Below are positions 57,082-64,000 of a stretch of DNA of 64,000 bases, one piece after another. The notes beneath the pieces were generated by a model. That model worked only from the letters and a program-made list of their open reading frames with translations. It was not told where the DNA came from and made no database searches. Origin of the DNA: CAWCUZ01 sp963798795 (GTDB taxonomy: Bacteria; Acidobacteriota; Vicinamibacteria; Vicinamibacterales; SCN-69-37); the NCBI GenBank assembly GCA_963798795.1, contig CAWCUZ010000001.1, positions 434,001 through 498,000 of the forward strand, read 5' to 3'. Position numbers and translations under genes: made by a program. Numbering within the stretch: the stretch's first letter is position 1; each line of letters begins with the position of its first letter.

Positions 57082-59048
57082 CCAATCACGACGCGCTGGT
57101 TGCCAACCCGGCGCGTGACGCGCTCCCGGTCGAGCCACTCCAACAGCGGGATCGCATGTTTCCGGCTGACGCCGTAGCGCGTCTTGAACGCGGCGACGTC
57201 GAGCCGCGTCGCCGCCTGCGTCGTGCGGGCCAGGCGAACGACATCCTGCTTCAACCCCGCCAGCACGGCCGCGTGGAAGATCAGTCCGCCCAGGTTCACG
57301 AGAATCCCGTCCTTGATCAGCCCGCGCAGCACGCGGTCGAGCACGGCGCCCGGAGCGGCCGCACTCCCGCCGATCGCGGCTGCGTCGGCGGCCAGCAAGC
57401 CGCGGGCACGCGCGGCGTTTTCGATGACGGTTCGCAACTCCGAGTCCGCCGCGGCTCCCGCCGGCCGGTGCGACGCGAGCGCGACGCGGTCGGTGCCCAC
57501 CACGATGCCGCGCCGGCGCAGGCCGTCGAGGGCCGCTTCGAAGAGCGGTTCCGCCGCGCGTGAGGCGGTGCGTTCGCGAAGCGTCTCGCGCGCGATGCCG
57601 GCCTCGAACGGCGCGGCCGCATGCCAGGCCGCCAGATCTCCGGCGATCCGCGCTTCGACCGCCGACCGCGCCTCGGGCGGAAACAGACGCGCGCCGGCCT
57701 CGACGGCGCGTCCGCCGGCCGTGAGTCCGACCAGGGTGCCGTGCACCGCGTCGACGCCGGCACCGCTTCGCCGGGCCAGGTCCTCGGCGGTCAGGCCGCG
57801 CTCGCCGGCCGCGGCCAGCCAGAGCGCAACGACACGCGCGAGATCGTCGTCGCCGCGACCGTCGTCATTCGGCGGAATCTCGAGCTGCTCGAAGCGGCCG
57901 AGCGATCGGTCGCGCCGCACGCCCGACGCCGGCGGCTCGGGATCGAGCACGATGCCGCCGCCGATCGTGACGGACGGCGCGTAGGCGCGCAGCACGAAAC
58001 GGTCGCGCCGGGTCAGGACCGCCGGCGTCTCCAGGCGGATGCGCACGAAGGCCGCGCCGCCGGGCGGCACGACGACCGCGGGAGCGCCCACCGGAATCGC
58101 GCGCCACGATCCCGTCGCGGGATCCCGAATCGCGCCGATCGTCACCCGGCCGACGTGCTCGCTCGTGTCGTGATACACGCGGACGCGGGCCGCCTGGCGA
58201 AGACCTCGCGCGGAGGCCAGCAGCTCCACCCGCGCGTCGACCCGGCGCGTGACGGGCAGCGCGTCCGGCGTCGCGAGAGTCGCACCGCGCGCCACGTCCT
58301 CCCGGTCCATGCCGCCCAGGTTCACGGCCACGCGGCCCGGCGCGTCAGCCTCCGCGGCCTGGCGGCCGTGCACCTGCAAGCCGCGGACCCGCGCGCGACG
58401 GCCCTCGGGCAGCAGCTCCAGCTCGTCGCCCTCGCCGACGTGGCCGGACACCAGCGTGCCCGTGACGACGGTGCCGAACCCCTTCACGCTGAAGACGCGG
58501 TCGATCGGCAGTCGCGTCGCGCGGCCGGCTGGCGATTCGCGTGGCGCGACGGCGAGCGCGCCGATCGCATCCCGCAGCGCCTCCAGCCCGCTCCCCGTGG
58601 CCGCGGACACCGGCACGACTGGCGCGCCCTCGAGGAAGCTGCCCGCCACGAGGTCGCGCACCTCGAGCGCCGCGAGCGACGCGGTATCCGGGTCGACGAG
58701 GTCCGATTTGCTGAGGGCGACGATGCCGCGAGGGACACCGAGCAGGCGGCAGATCTCGAAGTGCTCGCGCGTCTGCGGCATCACCGATTCGTCGGCCGCC
58801 ACGACGAGCAGGACCGCGTCGATACCGCCCGCGCCCGCGAGCATGTTGCGGACGAAGCGCTCGTGGCCCGGCACGTCGATGAACGCGACCGTGCGCCCGC
58901 CGATCACGGCGTGCGCGAATCCCAGATCGATCGTAATGCCGCGGTCGCGCTCTTCTTTCAGGCGATCGGGGTCCGTTCCCGTCAACGCCTTGACGAGCGC
59001 GCTCTTGCCGTGGTCGATGTGACCGGCCGTGCCGATGACCAGCGCCAT
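57078..59048 (-). CDS. selB: Selenocysteine-specific elongation factor SelB
   Basis: SelB brings Sec-tRNA to UGA codons with a SECIS. The 656-residue protein has VIGTAGHIDHGKSALVKALT (P-loop), ERDRGITIDLGFAHAVIGGR, AFIDVPGHERFVRNMLAGAG and IVALSKSDLVDPDTASLAAL, then two beta-barrel domains (RVFSVKGFGTVVTGTLVSGH) and a C-terminal winged-helix region ending FKTRYGVSRKHAIPLLEWLD, LDRERVTRRVGNQRVVIG. Intact. It lies five bases after rnr. selA, selC and selD are not in the window. Confidence 0.95.
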   Translation of the reverse strand: MALVIGTAGHIDHGKSALVKALTGTDPDRLKEERDRGITIDLGFAHAVIGGRTVAFIDVPGHERFVRNMLAGAGGIDAVLLVVAADESVMPQTREHFEICRLLGVPRGIVALSKSDLVDPDTASLAALEVRDLVAGSFLEGAPVVPVSAATGSGLEALRDAIGALAVAPRESPAGRATRLPIDRVFSVKGFGTVVTGTLVSGHVGEGDELELLPEGRRARVRGLQVHGRQAAEADAPGRVAVNLGGMDREDVARGATLATPDALPVTRRVDARVELLASARGLRQAARVRVYHDTSEHVGRVTIGAIRDPATGSWRAIPVGAPAVVVPPGGAAFVRIRLETPAVLTRRDRFVLRAYAPSVTIGGGIVLDPEPPASGVRRDRSLGRFEQLEIPPNDDGRGDDDLARVVALWLAAAGERGLTAEDLARRSGAGVDAVHGTLVGLTAGGRAVEAGARLFPPEARSAVEARIAGDLAAWHAAAPFEAGIARETLRERTASRAAEPLFEAALDGLRRRGIVVGTDRVALASHRPAGAAADSELRTVIENAARARGLLAADAAAIGGSAAAPGAVLDRVLRGLIKDGILVNLGGLIFHAAVLAGLKQDVVRLARTTQAATRLDVAAFKTRYGVSRKHAIPLLEWLDRERVTRRVGNQRVVIG

Positions 59049-59053
59049 GCGGC

Positions 59054-61388
59054 CTACCTGCGGCGCCGCGCCGCCTTGCGGAATGCGCGTTCGCCTGCGC
59101 CGGGGCGGCCGCGCCCGTGGCCCGCTCGCTTGCCGGCCTCGCTCTTGCGCCGTGCCTTGCCGGCGCCGCTCCTGCGCGGTGCCTCCCGCTTCGCCGGCCG
59201 GGATCGCGCGTCGCGGGGCGTCCGTCCGCCGCCGCGTTCCTCGCGCACGGCGTCGAGGATCGCCGAAATGCCGAGATCGATCTGGCGGCGCTCCAGGTCC
59301 ACGCGCACGACCTGCACCCGGATGCGATCCCCGAGCCGAAAGATGCGGCCCGAGCGGTCGCCGCGCAGGACGTGCGCCTTCTCCACGAACCGGTAGTAGT
59401 CGTCCGCCATGGTCGAGACGTGGACCATGCCTTCGACGAAATGCTCGACGAGCTCGACGTAGAGCCCGAACGCGCTGACCCCCGTGATGTAGCCGTCGAA
59501 CTCGTCGCCGACCTTGTCCGCCATGAAGCGGACCTTCTTCCATTGCACCAGCTCGCGCTCCGCGTCGGCCGCCCGCCGTTCGCGTTCCGACGTGTGGCGG
59601 CCGATCTCCGGAAGGTCCTCCACGAGCTCCGTGCGGCGCTCCTCGTCCATTCCGGCGCGCGAGGCCCGCAGCACGCGGTGCACGACCAGATCCGGATACC
59701 GCCGAATGGGCGACGTGAAGTGCGTGTAGCTCTCGGCCGCGAGGCCGAAATGCCCCACGTTCACCGGGTCGTACCGCGCCTTCTGCATCGTGCGGAGCAT
59801 CAGGAAGGCGATCGGCTTTTCCTCGGGTTTGCCGTGGATCCTGTCGATCAGCCGCTGAAAGTGCCGCGGCGCCAGCTCGTCGGGCGCCCCGGCCAGCGAG
59901 TAGCCGAGCGTGGCGATGAAGTCCTCGAAGACGTCGACCTTCGCTGGATCGGGCGCTTCGTGAATCCGGTACAGCGTCGGCACGTGGTGCCGCTCGAGGT
60001 GCGAGGCCACCGTCTCGTTGGCGAGCAGCATGAACTCCTCGATCAGCCGGTGCGCCACGTTCCGTTCGGCGGCCACGACTTCCTCGACGAGTCCCTGGTC
60101 GTCGAGCACGATTCTGCGACTCGGCCAGGTCGAAGTCAATCGACCCGCGGCGGCGCCGGCGCGCGTGCAGAATCTGAAACAGCTCGTGCATCCGCTCGAA
60201 CATCGGCACGAGCGGCCGATACCGCTCCATCACCGCGGTGTCGCGCTCGGTCAGGATGGCGTTCACGGCCGTGTAGGTCATCCGCTCGTCGCTGTGGATG
60301 ACCCCGTCGTGCAGTTCGTAGCGGACGACGGCGCCGTTGCGGCGATCGATTTCCATCAGGCACGACTGCACCAGCCGATCGACGTGCGGATTGAGGCTGC
60401 ACAGGCCGGTCGCCAGCTCCGAGGGGAACATGTGCACGGCCCGCTCCGGGAAGTACACCGACGTGCCGCGCTCGTACGCCTCCCGGTCGAGCGCCCCGTC
60501 CTCGGCGACGTAGCGCGCGACGTCCGCGATATGCACGCCGAGCCAGAAGTTCCCGTTCGGCAGCCGATCGATCGAGATCGCGTCGTCGAAATCGCGCGCG
60601 TGTTCGCCGTCGATGGTGACCGTCGGCCAGTCGCGGAAGTCGGTCCGGCCCCCGCGGTCGCCCTCGCGCACGCCGGAGCCCAGCCGGCGGGCCTCGGCAA
60701 TCGCGTCCTCACCGTGTTCGTCCGCCAGGTTGTACTTGTGGATGATGACGGCCGTGTCGACGCCGGGCTCCTCGAGCCGGCCCAGCACCTCGACGACCCG
60801 TCCCAGCGCGGGGCGGGTGGCCGTCGGAAATCGGGTGATCTGCACCGTGACCATTTCACCCGCCGCCGCGCCGCGGCTCTCGCCGGCCCCGACCTCCACG
60901 TCCATGATCAGGCGCCGGTCGAACGGGACCACGAATCCGTGCCCCGCATCGTCGACGTCGAAGCGGCCCACGACGGTCGCCGCCGCGCGCTCGAGGATCC
61001 GCACGATGCGTCCCTCGGCCCGCCGGTCGCCGCGGGCGTGCTCGATGCGCACGACGACGCGATCGCCGTGCATGGCCTGATTCAGGTTCGCGCCGGCGAT
61101 ATAGATGCTCGCCGGCCCGTCCTCGAGCGGCGGATCGGCATCCACGAAGGCGAACCCGCGGGGATTCGTCGAGACGCGTCCCACCACCAGGTTCATTCGA
61201 TCCGACAGGCCGAATCGCTGGCCCCGGATTTCGACGAGGGCCCCCGAGGCCACCAGCGCACGCAGCCGGCGCTTGAACGCCGTCCGCTCCTCGCGCGGGA
61301 TGCGCAGCACGCGCAGCAGCTCCTTCACCGTGGCGGGATGGTCCATCCGCTCCCGGATGAGCTGCAATAATTGTTCTTCGGTCATCAT
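59054..61388 (-). CDS. rnr: Ribonuclease R
   Basis: RNase R degrades structured RNA 3' to 5'. An N-terminal HTH (LLRVLRIPREERTAFKRRLR) is followed by cold-shock domains, the RNB catalytic domain with TIDGEHARDFDDAISIDRLP (four metal-binding Asp) and YFPERAVHMFPSELATGLCS, and then, after a break near 60115, HFTSPIRRYPDLVVHRVLRA and an S1 domain. The tail is Lys/Arg-rich. The break is a TCG/TCC serine codon, and the length modulo 3 agrees. Two Met codons start the ORF. A heptamer array lies 16 bases upstream. Confidence 0.94.
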
Positions 61389-61403
61389 TTCGTTCAGTCT
61401 ATC

Positions 61404-61445
61404 CTTTTGCCTTCTGCCTTCTGCCTTCTGCCTTCTGCCTTCGCT
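61404..61445. repeat. CTTCTGC heptamer array upstream of rnr
   Basis: Four exact CTTCTGC units at 61411-61438 are flanked by degenerate units CTTTTGC and CTTCGCT. The array lies between the divergent rnr and sigma-factor genes, so it falls in the untranslated leader of rnr or the promoter region of the sigma gene. Confidence 0.85.
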
Positions 61446-61460
61446 CCCCCATCCAACCGT

Positions 61461-62153
61461 TTGGCCGCTTCCGAGGTCTACTCCCCAGGTGATCACCGCG
61501 TCCGCGGACCTCTTGTCGATACCGTCCCCCGCCGTGCCCGCCGCCGAGCCCCGGGATCCCCGGCCGTGCGACGTCTCGTGGCGGCTGCGCGGCAGGGAGA
61601 TCGTGACGCGTTTGGCGAGCTGGTCGTGCTGTACGAGCGCACCGTGCTTCGCACGACCCTGGCGGCCCTTGGCGCGCGCGAGGACGCTGAGGACGTGGCA
61701 CAGGAGGCGTTCGTGATCGCCTGGCGGCGCCTGGGCGGGTTCCGCGGCGAGGCCAGCTTCAAGACCTGGCTGCTGACGATCGCGTGGCGCAAGGCGCTCG
61801 ACCGGCGGCGCCGGCGGGCGCGCTGGCGGATGCGAGACCCTTTGCCCGTCCGGTACGAGGAGTCCGATTCGATCGAGACTCTCGCCGACGAGGCTCCGGA
61901 TCCCGAGCGGCGGGCACTCGTGCGCGATCTGAAACGGCGCATCGCGGCCGGCATCGCACGGCTGACGCCGAAACTTCGAGACACGCTGCTGCTCGCCTCC
62001 TCCGGCGCCCACACGTACGACGAGATCGCCGTCCTGCTGGGCGTGCCGGTGGGCACGATCAAGTGGCGCGTGGCCGAAGCGCGGCGTCTGCTCGCGGTCC
62101 GCGTCGGCCCCGACGCCTCGCCGGCCGCCGGCTCTCGACGGGAGTCGTCATGA
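61461..62153 (+). CDS. ECF RNA polymerase sigma factor
   Basis: Region 2 reads DAFGELVVLYERTVLRTTLA and ALGAREDAEDVAQEAFVIAW, with FRGEASFKTWLLTIAWRKAL (region 2.4). Region 4 reads IARLTPKLRDTLLLASSGAH and YDEIAVLLGVPVGTIKWRVA. The start is uncertain: TTG at 61461 is the last usable in-frame start before region 2, and the first 35 residues are not conserved. The stop overlaps the next ATG (ATGA), where an anti-sigma factor would be expected. Confidence 0.85.
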   Translation: MAASEVYSPGDHRVRGPLVDTVPRRARRRAPGSPAVRRLVAAARQGDRDAFGELVVLYERTVLRTTLAALGAREDAEDVAQEAFVIAWRRLGGFRGEASFKTWLLTIAWRKALDRRRRRARWRMRDPLPVRYEESDSIETLADEAPDPERRALVRDLKRRIAAGIARLTPKLRDTLLLASSGAHTYDEIAVLLGVPVGTIKWRVAEARRLLAVRVGPDASPAAGSRRESS

Positions 62154-62680
62154 GTCGCGCACCGATCACCGCGGCCCGCTTCGATCGTTTCGTCGACGAG
62201 GTCGCGCAGAGTCTCACGACGGCCTCGGCTCCGGCCCTGCGCGCGCGTGTTGCGGCGCGCCTCGACGTGCCGGCCCGCCGCCCGGTCTTCCGGCTCTGGA
62301 TGTTCGCCGCGGCCGGAGCCGGCGCCGCGGCCCTCACGCTGTTCGTGCTCGGCGACCGGATGCTGCATCCGCGGTGGCCCGCGGCCCCCGCACCGTCGGC
62401 CGCGGTCGCGACGACCCGCGCGCGGCCGGTCAGCCGGCTGCCGCCCGCACCGTCGCCGGCACGCGCGGCCAGCCCGGCGCCGGCGTCCACCTCGCCGCCT
62501 GCGCGGGATTCGTCGGCGGCCGACCTCGCCTGGCGCGCGGCCGCGGTCCCGGCGCTCGAGGCGCCCCCGCCGTTGAGGGTCGACGCGATCCAACCGCCGC
62601 CCCTGACGATCGCTCAATTGGATGTCAGCCCGATTGCGACCGACCCGCTGACCGTGCCGCCTATCGACCGGCGGTTTTGA
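62150..62680 (+). CDS. Putative anti-sigma / membrane-anchored partner of the ECF sigma
   Basis: The 176-residue protein MSRAPITAARFDRFVDEVAQ has a short cytoplasmic helix region, one membrane helix (FRLWMFAAAGAGAAALTLFV, about residues 45-64) and a Pro/Ala-rich periplasmic part ending AQLDVSPIATDPLTVPPIDR. This topology and the overlap with the sigma gene suggest an anti-sigma factor, but there is no ZAS zinc motif. GGGAG precedes the ATG. Confidence 0.6.
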   Translation: MSRAPITAARFDRFVDEVAQSLTTASAPALRARVAARLDVPARRPVFRLWMFAAAGAGAAALTLFVLGDRMLHPRWPAAPAPSAAVATTRARPVSRLPPAPSPARAASPAPASTSPPARDSSAADLAWRAAAVPALEAPPPLRVDAIQPPPLTIAQLDVSPIATDPLTVPPIDRRF

Positions 62681-62706
62681 CGCAGACGTCGGTCCAAAGG
62701 AGTCTC

Positions 62707-63189
62707 ATGAAACGCCTGACCACGGCTTTCGCTCTCGTCGCCCTCGCGGCCGCGCCGCTCCTCGCGCAAGGCATTTCGCCGCCGCCACCGAAGCCGGCGG
62801 CGCGCGGCACGGCCTCGGCGTCCCCGCTGTCGCAGAACGTCCGCGTCGACGTCCATCTCACCGACGCGATGTCGCCGAACACGGCGCAGAAGCTGGTCAC
62901 CATGCTGGTCGCGAGCGGGCGTTTCGGCCGGATTCGATCGCAGGCCGGCGCGTACACGCTCAACGTCGATGCCAGCCCGGGCGTGCGGGCCGACGGCCGC
63001 ATCGAACTGCAGCTCGCGATCGAGTACTTGCCGCCTCCCGGCCCGGATGGAAACCAGCGCCCGGCCAACCTCAACGAGTCACTCACCCTGCTCGTGGCGG
63101 ACAGCAAGCCGACGCTGGTCTCGCAGTCCGCCGATCCGACCAGCGACCGAAAGGTCTCGGTTGAAGTGACGGCGACGGTCGTCAAGTAA
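62707..63189 (+). CDS. Secreted hypothetical protein in the ECF sigma operon
   Basis: The 160-residue protein MKRLTTAFALVALAAAPLLA has a signal peptide ending near AQG, then SQNVRVDVHLTDAMSPNTAQ and RIELQLAIEYLPPPGPDGNQ, SLTLLVADSKPTLVSQSADP, a beta-rich domain with conserved spacing. It may be a periplasmic partner of the sigma/anti-sigma pair; similar proteins are common beside ECF genes in Acidobacteriota, as far as I recall. The function is not known. Confidence 0.6.
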   Translation: MKRLTTAFALVALAAAPLLAQGISPPPPKPAARGTASASPLSQNVRVDVHLTDAMSPNTAQKLVTMLVASGRFGRIRSQAGAYTLNVDASPGVRADGRIELQLAIEYLPPPGPDGNQRPANLNESLTLLVADSKPTLVSQSADPTSDRKVSVEVTATVVK

Positions 63190-63267
63190 GCGTTGCGGGC
63201 GGACGGGCACGAGCGCCGCAGGCCGGGCTTCGGTCTGGCAGGCGGCCTTTGCGTTCCGATGCAGCAA

Positions 63268-63585
63268 TCAGTGGAGGGTCTCGGGATCGGTCCAGGCGGA
63301 GAGCTTCGTGACGACGTCGATCTTGCGGAGGAGCTTGCCGACCACTTCGGACGCATCGTCGCGCCGGGTCAGCCCGTCGAGTTGTTCCATCAGCCGGGTC
63401 AGCGCGTCCTCGGCCTGCGCGATGGCCACCTCCGAGTAGTACTCGCGCTGCCGTTCGAGACACTGATGATGCTTCAGCAACTCTTCGCGGAAAAATTCGG
63501 TGAGGCAGTGACAGGATGAACCGATGAGAGGCCGCGACCGAAGCGGGTCGTCAACAACGTTCATCAACCGGCTTTTCGCAGCCAT
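63268..63585 (-). CDS. Hypothetical protein with its own strong promoter
   Basis: The ORF of up to 105 residues has SRPLIGSSCHCLTEFFREEL and a long helical part (HHQCLERQREYYSEVAIAQA, EDALTRLMEQLDGLTRRDDA). The Cys-x-Cys and third Cys might bind metal. A second in-frame ATG lies at 63564. No family is recognised. The consensus promoter at 63606-63634 ends about 14 bases before the first ATG, supporting that it is expressed. Confidence 0.5.
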   Translation of the reverse strand: MAAKSRLMNVVDDPLRSRPLIGSSCHCLTEFFREELLKHHQCLERQREYYSEVAIAQAEDALTRLMEQLDGLTRRDDASEVVGKLLRKIDVVTKLSAWTDPETLH

Positions 63586-63605
63586 TACAGCAGGGAGCCA
63601 ACTCC

Positions 63606-63634
63606 AGTGTAGGCACGTTACACCGATGTGTCAA
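63606..63634 (-). promoter_or_regulatory. Consensus promoter between gatB and the hypothetical gene
   Basis: On the minus strand TTGACA (63634-63629) and TACACT (63611-63606) are separated by exactly 17 bases. The -35 element overlaps the gatB stop codon. The expected start near 63599 serves the 63585 gene. Confidence 0.75.
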
Positions 63635-64000
63635 CCGCTCGCATCCAGCAGGCGGCGCAGCACCGCGGTCGCCGCGCGCGGATTGGCCCTGCCGCCGCTC
63701 CGCTGCATCACCTGCCCCATCAGAAACCCGAAGGTCGCGGTCTTTCCCGCACGATACTGCGCAACCGGACCAGGATGGTCGGCGATCACCTGCGTCGCCA
63801 GCGCCGAGAGCTCGGCCTCGCCGCCCCGCTGCGCCAGCCCTTCGTCGTCCACGACGGCCTGGGCGCCGCGGCCGGTGGTCCACATCACCTCGAACACGTT
63901 CTTGGCGACCGTCGAGCTGATCACGTCGCCATCGACGAGCGCGATCAGCTCGGCGATCGCGGCCGGCGCGATCGGCACGGCCGCCATGTCGTCGCGGCCG
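63631..64000 (-). CDS. gatB: Aspartyl/glutamyl-tRNA amidotransferase subunit B, C-terminal part
   Basis: The ORF enters from the right edge. IAELIALVDGDVISSTVAKN, VFEVMWTTGRGAQAVVDDEG, and YRAGKTATFGFLMGQVMQRS with GGRANPRAATAVLRRLLD are the GatB tail (YqeY-like) domain that binds the tRNA elbow. Its presence implies transamidation of Glu-tRNAGln or Asp-tRNAAsn. The 5' part is outside the window. Confidence 0.93.
   Translation of the reverse strand, partial: GRDDMAAVPIAPAAIAELIALVDGDVISSTVAKNVFEVMWTTGRGAQAVVDDEGLAQRGGEAELSALATQVIADHPGPVAQYRAGKTATFGFLMGQVMQRSGGRANPRAATAVLRRLLDASG

Noticed and set aside
61404..61445. CRISPR-like array
   Set aside because: Units are seven bases with no spacers and no cas genes. 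It is a simple tandem repeat.
57078..62012. A single very long minus-strand ORF of over 1600 codons suggesting a SelB-RNase R fusion
   Set aside because: It results from one frame break in rnr near 60115. SelB has its own ATG at 59048 and the RNase R frame has its own stop at 59054.

Overview
The window looks like chromosomal core DNA of an Acidobacteriota member, most likely class Vicinamibacteria. The base composition is very GC-rich and third codon positions are almost always G or C. A PadR regulator is coupled to a roughly 900-residue acidobacterial duplicated orphan permease (12152-15228). The other genes are typical free-living Gram-negative ones: type IV pili, a secretin, LolA, TonB and TatA. 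I saw no plasmid, phage, transposase or CRISPR signature, so this is mostly housekeeping DNA with some unusual details.

Layout. 1-3612 (minus): pilMNOPQ. 3807-7666 (plus): a near-consensus promoter and rplM-rpsI-rpsB-tsf-pyrH-frr, continuing into threonine synthase and asparaginase. 9971-12051: secreted esterase, phosphofructokinase, tRNA-Ala(CGC). 12113-21854: PadR/permease pair, flavin monooxygenase, glycosidase-like protein, FmdB zinc ribbon, LolA-like protein, lipoprotein secretin and a MacB-type permease. 21858-27485 (minus): nagZ-ldcA-mpl-murB-murA, a muropeptide recycling and UDP-MurNAc supply operon facing a GHMP kinase across 23 bp. 28783-34944 (minus): ffh-rpsP-khpA-rimM-trmD-rplS-rnhB-small membrane ORF-thiE-rodZ. 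35053-44243 (minus): ten tightly packed genes (TPR protein, RDD protein, pgpA, cinA, thpR, gpsA, ftsY, ribD, ribE, ribBA). 44366-53480: ftcD, an NtrYX-like two-component pair, a DUF4390-like gene, nrdR, a flippase-like membrane protein, a surface-protein-like gene, purC and a Fis-like gene. 53552-55768: promoter, CIRCE operator, groES-groEL and terminator. 55821-64000: tonB, tatA, selB, rnr, an ECF sigma operon and the 3' end of gatB.

Many conserved genes are interrupted by frameshifts, clustered at 1-7960, 22000-27300 and 44366-53870, while 28000-44243 and groEL are clean. The breaks are not random. Where I could place them, an extra base sits beside a polymorphic-looking codon position, so that two alternative bases (usually C and G at the wobble position) are both written out. 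Gene lengths modulo 3 agree with this count. I therefore treat these genes as intact and the frameshifts as a consensus artefact of mixed strains. For that reason several CDS spans below are not multiples of three.

Points of most biological interest: the recycling operon with a MurA carrying Asp in place of the fosfomycin-target Cys; the palindromic -10 element shared by nagZ and the GHMP kinase; several promoters placed so close to start codons that leaderless mRNAs are predicted; a self-lipidated TPR-secretin beside a LolA homologue; and two families of short intergenic repeats.
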